Source: Secundilactobacillus collinoides DSM 20515 = JCM 1123 (GTDB lineage Bacteria; Bacillota; Bacilli; Lactobacillales; Lactobacillaceae). Taken from it: a stretch of DNA of 35,958 nucleotides. This document shows positions 7,801 through 16,577 of the stretch, piece by piece; within the stretch, counting starts at the first letter, position 1; every line of letters starts with the position of its first letter. Made by a program: the position numbers and the translations under genes. Under the pieces are notes generated by a model. It did not search any database, was not told the DNA's origin, and saw only the letters and a program-made list of their open reading frames with translations. The stretch is from the NCBI RefSeq assembly GCF_001435975.1, contig NZ_AYYR01000004.1, positions 1 through 35,958 on the forward strand, written 5' to 3'.

Positions 7801-8770
7801 AGGCACACTTCTCCGGAAAGCGGGCGTTTAAAAAGCGGGCCACTTTGTCTACTACCTGATCGGCGTAGTGTCCATCGTCATTGATGACGATCACTTTCGT
7901 GCGGCGAGGCAGGCTTGGCGGACTGGTTTTAAAATCTGCGAGTGTTAAAAACGTCCCGTTGAGATACCCGGGCGTAAAATCCCCCGCCAGGTTGCGAAGG
8001 TATCGGACCGTCCATTCATTGATGTCTTCCAGACTACGAAACCGGTGATTCCAAGTCAGGCGAAACGCTTCAGGAACCAGCTGATACGCACGGTCAAAAT
8101 CGGTTTTGCGATACGGCAACAGGAGATGCTGGTTCTGAAACCCGATAAACCCGCCATACGGCAAGGACAACACGGTGCGCCCCATTTGCCGACCGTAGCG
8201 CCAGTTAAAAAACTGCCGCCAGTGGTGCCGCATGACCTGGCGTTTAGAAAAAAGCCGGTTTGCTAACGCCACACCGTTTTGCGAAATGTGAAAAAAGCCG
8301 TCATCCTTTGGCACCGTCCCCGTTTCAATGAGGGCGTCAACAGGCAACCCGTTTTTAAAAAAGGCCGTGGGCGGCAACGGTTGCCAAACAATCATTTCGT
8401 CATTAAAGATAATGAACTGGTCGCTCAGAGCATGAATGTGGCCGATGCTGGTCAAAATAACGTTGGAATTAAACGTCGGCAGCCGCCCGGTAATGAACTC
8501 AGTGTGATCCACCACCGCCACCCGATCCGTATTCAACCAAGCTGGAACTTGGTGGTCGGTGAGTAAAAACACCCGGTTCACCCATGGCAGATAGCGCGCA
8601 ATGGACCGCAGAACATACTGCAGTGTTCCGTACTCGAGATAGCGATTATCGGCGCTCAGATCACCCACCATGCTGGCCTCACGCATGTAACGCGTTTTCT
8701 TCGCCAGCCAAACAGGGTCCTGGTCATCTACCCAGGGAATGACAACATCAATTTTACTTGCTGCGTTCAT
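7790..8770 (-). CDS. Stealth-family capsular polysaccharide phosphotransferase
   Basis: A 326-residue protein with the ordered blocks of the Stealth family, enzymes that transfer hexose-1-phosphate to give phosphodiester-linked polysaccharides. CR1 is IDVVIPWVDDQDPVW. CR2 is YGTLQYVLRSIARYLPWVN, followed by VFLLTDHQVPAWL and the acidic FNDEMIV. CR3 is seen in MRHHWRQFFNWRYG, and CR4 in WNHRFRSLEDINEW. Its presence predicts a phosphate bridge in the repeat unit, making the polymer anionic and teichoic-acid-like. It overlaps the GT4 gene by 4 bases (TCAT on the + strand). The family call is firm; the transferred sugar is unknown. Confidence 0.85.
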   Translation of the reverse strand: MNAASKIDVVIPWVDDQDPVWLAKKTRYMREASMVGDLSADNRYLEYGTLQYVLRSIARYLPWVNRVFLLTDHQVPAWLNTDRVAVVDHTEFITGRLPTFNSNVILTSIGHIHALSDQFIIFNDEMIVWQPLPPTAFFKNGLPVDALIETGTVPKDDGFFHISQNGVALANRLFSKRQVMRHHWRQFFNWRYGRQMGRTVLSLPYGGFIGFQNQHLLLPYRKTDFDRAYQLVPEAFRLTWNHRFRSLEDINEWTVRYLRNLAGDFTPGYLNGTFLTLADFKTSPPSLPRRTKVIVINDDGHYADQVVDKVARFLNARFPEKCAYEK

Positions 8771-9897
8771 CGGGACATCACCTCTTCGAAAAGTTGGTCG
8801 TACTGTGCCATGATGATTGGAATGGTTTCAATTGTCGCGACCGATTCCTGCGATCGCGTCTGATCACCCGTCACGATCTGCTGGTGGATCCGGTCAGCCA
8901 AATCAGCCGCCGAAATAGTTGCCGGCAGCACGGCCGCGCTGTCGTGCAGCACCTCGCGCACACCAATGTTCGCGGTGGCAAGCACCGGTGTGTGCACGAC
9001 CAGTGCTTCAATGATTGCAGTCGGATAACTTTCAACTTGGGATGTTGACACAAAGAGGTCGCTGGCTTTAACAAACGGGATCGGATTACGCTGGAAGCCA
9101 ACGAAAAAAATATTATCCGCGCCGTCAGCCGCTGCGTGCAACGCGCCCAATTCTGGTCCATCGCCAACAACGGTTAACGTCAAATTCTGGTCGTTGAGCT
9201 GTCGCACCGCTTGAATCAACAAATCGATCCGTTTGACCGGGTCCAGCCGCCCCACCGTCACGATACGGTACGAGTCAGTCGTGTCATAGTGCCAGTTCAG
9301 CACCGCGGTATCGTGACGGTCGGCTTGTGCGCGGATGTGCTGCAGGTCAATTGGGTTATGAATAACCCGTTCATGCGCTGTGTTGGAGACAGCGAACTTG
9401 TCATTGAAATGGTGCAAACTGCCCTGCGATACAAAGACGATCTCGTTAAACTGACGATAGATACGCTGTTGCTGGTAGTGGCGAAAATAACGATCAGCCC
9501 AGTCATTTTGCTGCACATCGGTGTGTACCCAAGCAATCTTCGGACCGCGAAACAGCGCCGCTAATTCGGTGGACAGGCCCTCCATGAACCCGACCGTTAG
9601 CGCGTATGAACGGCGAAAGACCGGGTGCACCAGTTTGAGCAAACCGGGCCAGTACTTCAGAATTCTAAAGAACACGGCTCGTTTCATCTGGGACAGCAAA
9701 TGGTGGTCATCTCGCGGAACCAATCCGTACACAGCCACATCATCAGGCACCTGTTGCAACAATTCGCCCTCCCGCGTGTGCAGCACCAGCGTAACTTGGT
9801 ATTTATCGCGGTCGAAATGTTGCAGATAAGTCAGCAATGATTTTTCAGCACCGCCGAATTTAAGGTTCTGCATCACGAACACAAGTTGTTTGCGCAT
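8767..9897 (-). CDS. GT4-family glycosyltransferase
   Basis: A 376-residue GT-B fold retaining transferase. The N-terminal domain opens with VFVMQNLKFGGAEKSLLTYL, with the Gly-Gly-Ala-Glu acceptor-side motif of GT4. The C-terminal domain has IVTVGRLDPVKRIDLLIQA, VVGDGPE and the E-x7-E signature ESYPTAIIEAL, which binds the nucleotide sugar. It should extend the lipid-linked repeat unit at the inner membrane face. It lies 15 bases after the GT32 gene and overlaps the Stealth gene by 4 bases. Confidence 0.87.
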   Translation of the reverse strand: MRKQLVFVMQNLKFGGAEKSLLTYLQHFDRDKYQVTLVLHTREGELLQQVPDDVAVYGLVPRDDHHLLSQMKRAVFFRILKYWPGLLKLVHPVFRRSYALTVGFMEGLSTELAALFRGPKIAWVHTDVQQNDWADRYFRHYQQQRIYRQFNEIVFVSQGSLHHFNDKFAVSNTAHERVIHNPIDLQHIRAQADRHDTAVLNWHYDTTDSYRIVTVGRLDPVKRIDLLIQAVRQLNDQNLTLTVVGDGPELGALHAAADGADNIFFVGFQRNPIPFVKASDLFVSTSQVESYPTAIIEALVVHTPVLATANIGVREVLHDSAAVLPATISAADLADRIHQQIVTGDQTRSQESVATIETIPIIMAQYDQLFEEVMSR

Positions 9898-9912
9898 GAT
9901 TCTAACCTCCCC

Positions 9913-10653
9913 CTATTTCTGCAGCGGCACACCGTCGCGTTCAGCACTCTTAATGCCCCGCCTAGCGGAAATTGCTGCCCATAAATAAGGCGTGTAAGCG
10001 GCCATTGCTTGTTTGAGCCGACCATAGGCACCGCGATTTGCCGCACCCCACGAATTATCGAACAAATGCTCAGCATAATTTGCTTCAGACCGGCGGCTAG
10101 GGTACGAAAAGTAATCCTTACTGAAGATCTGAATGTCATTTTTCAGCGTTTGCGTTTGACCATTAGTTCTAAATTCTGGAAAGACCTGCATAAAAATTTT
10201 AGTGACAATTGGGTTACTCGTCATCGCGTTCAAGTCGGCATGAATATCCGGGTAGCGTTCACCTGCGTACACGTCCAGAATCGTTTGTAAGATCGGCATG
10301 TTGGGGCGTGACGCAATAAATCCATCCGCTAAACTGTTGTCGTACAAGAATCCCCAGACCATGTTGTGGTTCAGAAGCGGTGCCAAATTCCTTTTAAGTA
10401 CCATGTCAGTATCCAGGTAGACCCCGCCGCAGCGATTCAAAACGTCGTACCGTAATTCATCTGCCACGTAGCCGTATCGGTCCTGTTGGTACATTTGTGC
10501 GGAAAAACTGAACCGATTAAGGTCATAATTCTCCTCGTTCCAAAGGTAAAAATGCCAATCTGGCAGCATCCGTCGCCACTCATCGATTCGATTCTGAATC
10601 CGAGTGGGAATCGGCGAACCGAACCACGCGAAATGAATACGTTTCGGAATCAT
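9913..10653 (-). CDS. GT32-family glycosyltransferase (OCH1/capsular type)
   Basis: A 246-residue transferase of the DXD sugar-binding group that includes yeast Och1 and bacterial capsular enzymes. The N-terminus IPKRIHFAWFG is the typical opening block. The catalytic region reads YVADELRYDVLNRCGGVYLDTDM, which contains the DXD (key residues Asp-Thr-Asp). SNPIVTKIF and a late FDNSWGA, resembling the usual H-x-W-x-x-S-W end block, complete the fold. The preceding GT2 gene overlaps it by the ATGA arrangement at 10650-10653. Donor and linkage are unknown. Confidence 0.82.
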   Translation of the reverse strand: MIPKRIHFAWFGSPIPTRIQNRIDEWRRMLPDWHFYLWNEENYDLNRFSFSAQMYQQDRYGYVADELRYDVLNRCGGVYLDTDMVLKRNLAPLLNHNMVWGFLYDNSLADGFIASRPNMPILQTILDVYAGERYPDIHADLNAMTSNPIVTKIFMQVFPEFRTNGQTQTLKNDIQIFSKDYFSYPSRRSEANYAEHLFDNSWGAANRGAYGRLKQAMAAYTPYLWAAISARRGIKSAERDGVPLQK

Positions 10654-11420
10654 GAAGCGCCCCTCCTTCGAGAAATAACATTGCGGGCGTAATTGACCAG
10701 CAATCCAATAGCTCGCGCGCGGCTGACGTTGTGACGCCGAAAGATTTGGTACGTCCAGCCTACCGTCTTGAATTTATTGTTCGACACAGAATCCGACTTT
10801 TTCATGTACGATGCTAAAACAGCATTGATGAGCACACCCTGATGCCCATCCGCCGCGAGTTCCAGCCAGAGGTCATAGTCTTCGTGCGGCACATTTGAAA
10901 ACCGGTGTTTATCCAATAGCTTTCGGCTCAAGACCACCGTCAGCAGCCCCACAGGGTTCCCGTTAGTAATCATTTCCTCGAAACCATAGATTCCTGGAGT
11001 TCTGTACCGGGTACTCAGGACGTGGTAATGCGGATCGATAACAGTGTAATTTGCAAAGACCCACTCCGCGCCCTGCTGGGTGATGACATCAGCTTGAACC
11101 TGTAATTTGTCAGGTGTCCAAAGGTCGTCACCGTCCAGAAATGAAATATACTGACCGTGACTCGCCGTGATGCCCTGATTACGCGTGAACGAAACCCCGC
11201 GGTTGTTGTGGTTCACAATCAACTGCACGCTGTCCTGGGCATCGTGCTGGAGCATCGCGTTCATGCGGGCAACGGTATCATCGTTGGAATGATCATCAAT
11301 AATAATGACTTCGAAGTCACGGAATGTCTGGTGAAAGACAGAATCAAGCGTTCTTTCAATCGTCGCCGAAGCGTTATACGTGGTAACGATTACGGTGAAA
11401 AAAGGCGTCACACGTGTCAT
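10650..11420 (-). CDS. GT2-family glycosyltransferase
   Basis: A 256-residue GT-A fold transferase. FTVIVTTYNASATI begins the fold, VIIIDDHSNDDT binds the nucleotide, and ISFLDGDDLWTPDK carries the DXD. DYDLWLELAADG near residue 190 matches the acceptor-side ED/DxW block of small GT2 enzymes. The short length and lack of membrane segments fit a soluble or peripheral enzyme adding one sugar of the repeat unit. The start follows GGTGAGG and lies 9 bases after the epimerase stop. Sugar specificity is unknown. Confidence 0.85.
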   Translation of the reverse strand: MTRVTPFFTVIVTTYNASATIERTLDSVFHQTFRDFEVIIIDDHSNDDTVARMNAMLQHDAQDSVQLIVNHNNRGVSFTRNQGITASHGQYISFLDGDDLWTPDKLQVQADVITQQGAEWVFANYTVIDPHYHVLSTRYRTPGIYGFEEMITNGNPVGLLTVVLSRKLLDKHRFSNVPHEDYDLWLELAADGHQGVLINAVLASYMKKSDSVSNNKFKTVGWTYQIFRRHNVSRARAIGLLVNYARNVISRRRGAS

Positions 11421-11429
11421 GTCATTGCC

Positions 11430-12422
11430 TCACCCCTTCATTTTTCGGTGGTCGTTTTGCCCATCGTTGGACTGGTCAGTTGTCAGTGACCGCCAGTAAT
11501 CAAGCAGGCCATCAGCAATACTATAATTCGCACGGTACCCCAATTTTGTCAGTGCGGTAATGTCCGCGAATGACTTTTGAATGTCGCCCAATCGCGGCAT
11601 TGTTCTCGTGACCCGCAATTTGTGGCCACCGATTGTTTCAAAATGCGAAATAATGGTGTTGAGTGATACCCCGTGACCGGTACCAACGTTATACACGCGA
11701 CCGGTGGTTTCGGGCAGGCGCATCAGAAGAATCAACGCCTGAACGACGTCCTTCACGTAAACGAAATCCCGAGTCTGTTCACCGTCACCAAAAAGCGTAA
11801 ACGGTGTGTCGAACTTGGCGCTATCACTGAGTAAGGAGAGCACCCCTGAATACGGTGAACTGGGGTTTTGTTTCGACCCGTACACGTTAAAGAATCGGGT
11901 CGCCACCGTTGGAATATCAAACAAGCGACCATAATCGATCGTAAAACGCTCCGTTGCAAACTTGTCAATGGCGTACGGACTCAGCGGGTCGATCGGCGAT
12001 GTTTCGGCCTTGGGCAATTCCGGTTGGTTCCCGTAAACGGCTGCTGAGGACGCGAAAAGAAGCTTTTGCACAGAGAGACGTTCCGTCTTGATTGTTTCCA
12101 AAATGTTGAGGTTAGCGACTTCGTTAATTTCATGGGTCGCAATGGGGCGTTGTATGGTATCGGCAACGCTGGCGACAGCTGCCAGAAGATAAATGTAGTC
12201 GAAACACCACGCCTTCAGCAGTTGCTGCATGAACGCGGCGTCCGTGATACTGTGTTTGAAAAAATGGAGATGCGGCGACCTAGGCAGATTATTAAGGCTG
12301 CCCATCGATAAATCATCCACGACCACGATCTCATTCGTACCTATCAGCGCATCAACCAGATTGGATCCGACAAACCCGGCACCGCCAGTAATCAGAATTT
12401 TACTTTTTTGAATCATCGCCAC
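11430..12422 (-). CDS. NAD-dependent sugar epimerase/dehydratase (extended SDR, GalE-like)
   Basis: A 330-residue extended short-chain dehydrogenase acting on a nucleotide sugar. The cofactor motif is ILITGGAGFVGSN, followed by VVVDDLSMG. Catalytic residues are visible in LLFASSAAVYGN (Ser) and SPYAIDKFATE (Tyr-x3-Lys). RDFVYVKDVVQA and RVYNVGTGHG are conserved substrate-domain blocks. A UDP-glucose or UDP-GlcNAc 4-epimerase is most likely, feeding a donor to the transferases downstream; a dehydratase cannot be excluded. The AAAGGGGG site suits the GTG at 12422; an in-frame ATG at 12416 is the alternative. It begins one base from the end of the priming transferase gene. Confidence 0.82.
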   Translation of the reverse strand: MAMIQKSKILITGGAGFVGSNLVDALIGTNEIVVVDDLSMGSLNNLPRSPHLHFFKHSITDAAFMQQLLKAWCFDYIYLLAAVASVADTIQRPIATHEINEVANLNILETIKTERLSVQKLLFASSAAVYGNQPELPKAETSPIDPLSPYAIDKFATERFTIDYGRLFDIPTVATRFFNVYGSKQNPSSPYSGVLSLLSDSAKFDTPFTLFGDGEQTRDFVYVKDVVQALILLMRLPETTGRVYNVGTGHGVSLNTIISHFETIGGHKLRVTRTMPRLGDIQKSFADITALTKLGYRANYSIADGLLDYWRSLTTDQSNDGQNDHRKMKG

Positions 12423-13073
12423 TTACCGGGCCCCCTTTCCAGTGAGCACCGTCTTAATCGTGTCCACAAAAATTTCAGCGTCCAACCGAAAACTCACGTG
12501 CTCGATGTAATGCATATCCAACGCGGCTTTCTGGCCGGGATCTAAATCGTAACCGCCGTGCACCTGAGCGTATCCGCTCAAACCAGGCTTGATTCGCAGC
12601 CGTTGTTCGAAGCCCGGATAGACCCGCGAAAATTCAGCGGTGAATTCAGGCCGTTCTGGCCGTGGCCCAATAAGACTCATTTGGCCGCGGAGTACGTTTA
12701 ACAACTGAGGCAGTTCATCGATTCGTGTTTTTCGGAGCACCCGGCCCACGGCAGTAATTCTTGAATCGCTCTCAGCTGCCCACTGTGCACCGTTCACCTC
12801 AGCATCAACTGTCATCGACCGTAATTTAACGACCATAAAACGTTGCCCCATTAGACCGACCCGTTCCTGACGATAAAAGCCGGGACCATGGGAATCTATT
12901 TTGACCACCACAAACGCCACGAAAATAATAAACACTGCTGGAATTGCCAACACCAGCGTTAGGCCAACATCCAGAACGGTTTTGACCGACAAGTATGGGG
13001 TGTGAACCGGCGCTTTAATTTTAGTAAGATAGTCTTCTTTTAAGGGTTGATTGACCGTGCCATTAGCTGCCAT
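12423..13073 (-). CDS. Polyprenyl-phosphate sugar phosphotransferase (priming enzyme)
   Basis: A 216-residue monotopic phosphoglycosyl transferase of the bacterial sugar transferase family (WbaP/PglC catalytic domain only). One hydrophobic reentrant segment at about residues 30-55 is followed by FMVVKLRSMTVDAE, RKTRIDELPQLLNVL, MSLIGPRPERPEF and IKPGLSGYAQVHG, all hallmark blocks. It starts repeat-unit synthesis by placing a sugar-1-phosphate on undecaprenyl phosphate. The ATG at 13073 is preceded by GGAGG; an in-frame TTG at 13088 overlaps that site and is less likely. The 177 bases before it separate it from Wzz and may hold an internal promoter. Confidence 0.9.
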   Translation of the reverse strand: MAANGTVNQPLKEDYLTKIKAPVHTPYLSVKTVLDVGLTLVLAIPAVFIIFVAFVVVKIDSHGPGFYRQERVGLMGQRFMVVKLRSMTVDAEVNGAQWAAESDSRITAVGRVLRKTRIDELPQLLNVLRGQMSLIGPRPERPEFTAEFSRVYPGFEQRLRIKPGLSGYAQVHGGYDLDPGQKAALDMHYIEHVSFRLDAEIFVDTIKTVLTGKGAR

Positions 13074-13173
13074 GAGACATGCCTCCAATAATCAAATTCT
13101 CCCCTTTTCGACTGATGGCCGTTTCCGCCTACCAAGAACGCGTACATCGCCGTGTTGCTGCGAAATGGTTACT

Positions 13174-13202
13174 ATCATACCAATAGCCATTTCTGGAAAA
13201 TT
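13174..13202 (-). promoter_or_regulatory. Possible internal promoter before the priming transferase gene
   Basis: On the - strand TGGTATGAT gives an extended -10 (TATGAT at 13174-13179); no good -35 is present. It would let the transferase genes be expressed apart from Wzz. Weak evidence. Confidence 0.3.
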
Positions 13203-13250
13203 GTGGTCAAAATGTCAATCAAAAACACCACGTCAATACCCGAGTTATAT

Positions 13251-14006
13251 TTATTTGCTAACAACGTGCCGCAAAGGTTGAACCTTTGTCTTCCTCAGCT
13301 CACGAATCACCGCGTAGCTAAGTCCAATCAGAAATCCGACCACAAGCCCGGCAAAGGTTATCCAGCCTAATTTCGGTGAGGTTTTAGTGTGATTAGGAAT
13401 TGCTTTTGAAACGATGGTCAGTTCATTAACGTGCATTAATGCCTTCACACGTGCCTGAAAAACGGACGCAGTCACGTTTGCGATTGCTGCGGCTTCATCA
13501 GGTGATGTCCCCTCTGCATTTAAGAAAAATACCTGGGAATTTTGCTGATTTGAAATCGAAATGCTGTTCTGCAGCGTCTTCGTTGAGACGTCATAGGCCG
13601 TCTTGTCCGCGTATACAGCGGGCTCTGCGGCGGAAACTAATTCTCGTTTTTCGTGTTTCTTAACTTTAACGACCCGGTACACCGCTTTTTTTGCCGGTCG
13701 GACAAGCTGTCGCGTTTCACCTAAATTGTGTTTCACTTTCGATAAGATAGACCGATCTGAAAACAGATTTTTATAAGTACTGATCATTTGAACGTTTGCC
13801 TGCTGGTCCTGATAGGCCGTCCCAGCCGTTTCCGTCCCAGACGGTTGGTTCACTAAAATGCGCAGTGATGATGTGTACTTAGGCGGCATCGCAAACGCCG
13901 CGAAGTCAAACGCGATAATGGCTGCCCCCAACGTACATAAAAGAATGGCCCACCAATGTTTTCGCATGACGACAAACACCCGCCGCAAGTCAAAATTCTT
14001 TTCCAT
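13251..14006 (-). CDS. Polysaccharide chain-length regulator (Wzz/CpsC-type)
   Basis: A 251-residue polysaccharide co-polymerase. There are two membrane segments, one near residues 20-42 (WWAILLCTLGAAIIAF) and one near 220-240 (LGWITFAGLVVGFLIGLSY), with an extracytoplasmic domain between them. After the first segment comes PPKYTSSLRILVNQP, the usual Wzz entry into the periplasmic-side domain. In Gram-positive systems CpsC partners a separate BY-kinase (CpsD) through its cytoplasmic end; here that tail is short (RELRKTKVQPLRHVVSK) and no kinase gene follows. The ATG at 14006 follows a GGGGGG site; the TTG at 14027 has none. First gene of the operon. Confidence 0.87.
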   Translation of the reverse strand: MEKNFDLRRVFVVMRKHWWAILLCTLGAAIIAFDFAAFAMPPKYTSSLRILVNQPSGTETAGTAYQDQQANVQMISTYKNLFSDRSILSKVKHNLGETRQLVRPAKKAVYRVVKVKKHEKRELVSAAEPAVYADKTAYDVSTKTLQNSISISNQQNSQVFFLNAEGTSPDEAAAIANVTASVFQARVKALMHVNELTIVSKAIPNHTKTSPKLGWITFAGLVVGFLIGLSYAVIRELRKTKVQPLRHVVSK

Positions 14007-14086
14007 AGTTTCCCCCCGCTTAATCAACCGCTAATTGTTCCAATCATTTTTTTGTACAATCAGTGTTCTTAATCATTTTGTAATAA

Positions 14087-14116
14087 TATTATCTAGTCAT
14101 TTGTATGATAAATCAA
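14087..14116 (-). promoter_or_regulatory. Candidate promoter of the polysaccharide operon
   Basis: On the - strand TTGATT (14116-14111), an 18-base spacer and ATAATA (14092-14087) lie about 80 bases before the Wzz start. The match is modest, in very AT-rich DNA. Confidence 0.3.
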
Positions 14117-14690
14117 TTGATAAGTATGAACACTCTGGGATAAATGTCCTAAAAGCAGGCCGTTTCATGCGTATAGTGTCATAATTTTTCGCTATATTAT
14201 ATGAGATAACGTATTTTTGACACTATTTTCATTTTTAATGCTCTTTTTATTTACCATTGTTTTCTTATTTTTTTAGAATGTTTTTCGTGATTAAAACATT
14301 TCAAGGAGATTGTATTGGAAATTATTCTGATACATTGCATTTTTCTAATAGTTTTAAATTTGTTTCACTTATATCTACGCTGATTCAGATCTCATCTTGT
14401 TGACTAGCTTATCTAATTTCAAAGTAAAGTTGATTAATGGGCAAGAATCGCTTCTGCATAACCCACTGCGCCGTTGTACCCGTTTCAGCTACGACGCCAA
14501 AGAACACCACCATTTAAACAAAGAGAGACTAAAAGGGTCAGACTTGCCTTCTTTTGCCAGAGTACCTTTTGCAGCATCTCTTGCCCCCGAAATACGATTG
14601 CCTTCAGCACCTAAAAACGCGCTATTTTTACCAGAGTTGTTTGACAAATCGTATCAAGACAAACGAGGCAAAAGGCTTTTTTGACTTCAA
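14117..14690. other. AT-rich intergenic region upstream of the polysaccharide operon
   Basis: About 570 bases lie between the start of the polysaccharide operon and the hairpin after oppA. The left half (14117-14400) is strongly AT-rich, as often seen at the promoter ends of EPS clusters. The right half returns to ordinary composition and includes a diverged copy of an interspersed repeat (14440-14492). I see no gene. Open frames here lack codon structure and ribosome sites. Confidence 0.5.
14440..14492 (-). repeat. Diverged copy of an interspersed repeat element
   Basis: On the - strand TAGCTGAAACGGGT and, about 20 bases later, TTATGCAGAAGCGATTCT match TAGCGGAAACGAGT and CTACTGCAGAAGCGACT at 35912-35958 in order and at almost the same spacing (46 versus 47 bases). 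Confidence 0.5.
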
Positions 14691-14691
14691 A

Positions 14692-14749
14692 ATATAAGGC
14701 ACCCCCACCCAAAATCCGGATTTGGATTTTAGGTGAGGGTGCCTTATAT
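14692..14749 (-). terminator. Long hairpin terminator after oppA
   Basis: A 26-bp stem (14692-14717 with 14724-14749, two G-T pairs only) and a 6-base loop lie 43 bases after the oppA stop. The following T run is short. The core ACCCCCACCCAAAATC resembles that of the hairpin at 33516-33565. Confidence 0.7.
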
Positions 14750-14792
14750 GGCCGAAAGCAGCCGGCGTTAAATCAAGCTGTAAAACAAAGCT

Positions 14793-16427
14793 CTACTTGA
14801 TATAAGTTGTCTTAAAGTTCCATTCTTCGCCAGCAGTGTTGTGAATGATGCCCTTAACTTTCGGATTCTGCAAGTATGAAGTGGTTTGCTGATACAGTGG
14901 TGTCATCCCTTGATCTTTAGTAAATAGCCGACTAGCCTTTACAAGGTCCTGCCACCGGGCTTCCTTATTATTCGCATCCTGGTTTTCGGACTTCTTGATC
15001 AGCGCATCGTAGGCTTTGTTGCTGTACTTACCGTAATTGTAAGATGTCCCAGTTTCAGGAATCTGCAGGAAAGTGATTGGATCTTTGAAGTCAGCGCCCC
15101 AACTTGAAACAGTCAGGTCAAATTCACCTTTTTGCCCGTACTCATTGGCAATTTGTGAGGGAACTTGTTTAATCTTCAACTTAAATCCAGGTAACACCTT
15201 CTGTAGTTGTGCCTGCAAATACTGAGTGACAGGACTTGTCGTTTGATCATCGCTGGCAGCGGTAACGGTTAGTGACAGTTTCTTTATTCCGAGCTGCTTT
15301 AGCCCTTTCTTCCAGTAATACTGAGCCAGTTTCTTATCATAAACGACCCGATTCTTGACCTTCTGTTCCTGACCAAAATCTTTGCCCGTCTTTGGATCAG
15401 AGGCTAGGCCACTGGTAACAAAACCAGTTGGTGTAGTTGATCCATCGCCCAGCACCTTTTTTGTCAATTGATTTCGATCAATCGCAAGCGAGATGGCAAG
15501 CCGAATATTGCGGTTATTAATCGCTGCACGCCGAGCACTATTTTGATCCTTAAAGTTATACTTCAGGTACGTAATGTACGCAAACGAGTACTGTTTAAAA
15601 GCCTTATTGTTTTTGTAGTTTTTAACTTGTTCGCTCGAAAGCGGCGTCAAATCGAGTTTCTTTTGCTGATAAAGATCCAACCCCGTTGTGTTGCTGGAAA
15701 CAATTTGGTAGTTAATTTTCTTTAACTTGACCACTTTGTTATCCCAGTAGTCGTTATTTTTGACGAAGGACCACTTGTTGCCCGTCCCCGTCCAGTTCTT
15801 GACCTTAAATGGCCCCGAGTAGACGGTGTACTGCGACTTGGTCGCGTACTTCTTACCATACTTGTCCACAATTTTTTGACTCTGAGGAGCAAACAAAGAG
15901 TACGTCATCAAAACTTTAAAGTAGGCCACGGGCTTGTTCAAAGTGACGACAACGGTGTGTTTGCCCTCTGCTTTGATACCCAATGTGTCCGGATTTGCAT
16001 TACCAGCATTGATCTTCGTGGCGTTCTTAATACTGCTGAATAGGTACGCATACTGTGACTTCGTTGCCGGTGTGACAGTTCGCCGCCAAGAATAAACGAA
16101 ATCCTGTGCCGTAATTGCAGATCCGTTGCTCCACTTGGCATTCCGAAGTTTAAACGTCCAGGTTTTCCCATCTTTAGAAACCTTGCCAGATTTCGCAAGA
16201 CCCGGTGTCACTTTCCCGTTTTTCCCCAAACGATAAAAACTTTCGTATACGTTCCCAGTCTGACTAAAATCAGTCGATTTAGAAATATCTAACGACCCAA
16301 TCGGTGCCGACATACTCAAGTTCAGCACTTGTTTAGCACTTGAACTCGACTGTTTGCCGCAAGCGGCCAGCAATAATGCGGTTCCCGCTACCATAACCGC
16401 AGCGAGTAATTTTGTTTTCTTAACCAT
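14793..16427 (-). CDS. Oligopeptide ABC transporter substrate-binding lipoprotein (OppA/DppA family)
   Basis: A 544-residue extracellular solute-binding protein, family 5 (SBP_bac_5). The signal peptide ends in lipobox LLAAC, so Cys23 should be lipidated and the protein held on the outer membrane face. Inside are GKTWTFKLRNAKWSNG and ITAQDFVYSWRRT, the characteristic early blocks, and NIRLAISLAIDRNQL in the second lobe. It binds peptides for import through an Opp/Dpp permease. No permease or ATPase genes are adjacent, so it is an orphan binding protein that must share a transporter encoded elsewhere. It is preceded by a 270-base leader with a Cys-rich small ORF and a terminator, pointing to control by cysteine supply; a cysteine-containing peptide or cystine-like ligand is my inference. 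Confidence 0.87.
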   Translation of the reverse strand: MVKKTKLLAAVMVAGTALLLAACGKQSSSSAKQVLNLSMSAPIGSLDISKSTDFSQTGNVYESFYRLGKNGKVTPGLAKSGKVSKDGKTWTFKLRNAKWSNGSAITAQDFVYSWRRTVTPATKSQYAYLFSSIKNATKINAGNANPDTLGIKAEGKHTVVVTLNKPVAYFKVLMTYSLFAPQSQKIVDKYGKKYATKSQYTVYSGPFKVKNWTGTGNKWSFVKNNDYWDNKVVKLKKINYQIVSSNTTGLDLYQQKKLDLTPLSSEQVKNYKNNKAFKQYSFAYITYLKYNFKDQNSARRAAINNRNIRLAISLAIDRNQLTKKVLGDGSTTPTGFVTSGLASDPKTGKDFGQEQKVKNRVVYDKKLAQYYWKKGLKQLGIKKLSLTVTAASDDQTTSPVTQYLQAQLQKVLPGFKLKIKQVPSQIANEYGQKGEFDLTVSSWGADFKDPITFLQIPETGTSYNYGKYSNKAYDALIKKSENQDANNKEARWQDLVKASRLFTKDQGMTPLYQQTTSYLQNPKVKGIIHNTAGEEWNFKTTYIK

Positions 16428-16505
16428 TTCCCATTTATCTCCTAAAAAACCAATTTATGACGCTAAACACCTCTCTGAAACGCCACACCTCCACCAACGA
16501 AAGCA

Positions 16506-16548
16506 CGAAAAAAGTGCACCTGGACCCTTTCTGGCCCTGGTGCACTTT
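16506..16548 (-). terminator. Attenuator terminator in the oppA leader
   Basis: On the - strand AAAGTGCACC (16548-16539) pairs perfectly with GGTGCACTTT (16520-16511) and is followed by T6. It lies after the leader ORF and about 80 bases before oppA, so it must be passed for oppA to be made. Confidence 0.8.
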
Positions 16549-16577
16549 CGCGATTCACTTAGCCTGTCTGTCAAAAA

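Noticed and set aside
14315-14383. 22-codon hydrophobic frame (MEIILIHCIF...) after AAGGAG on the + strand
   Set aside because: Starts with TTG, has no promoter I can place, and lies in AT-rich DNA where hydrophobic chance frames are common.
14397-14684. 95-codon open frame on the + strand before the oppA hairpin
   Set aside because: No ribosome site and no family; it overlaps the interspersed repeat copy.
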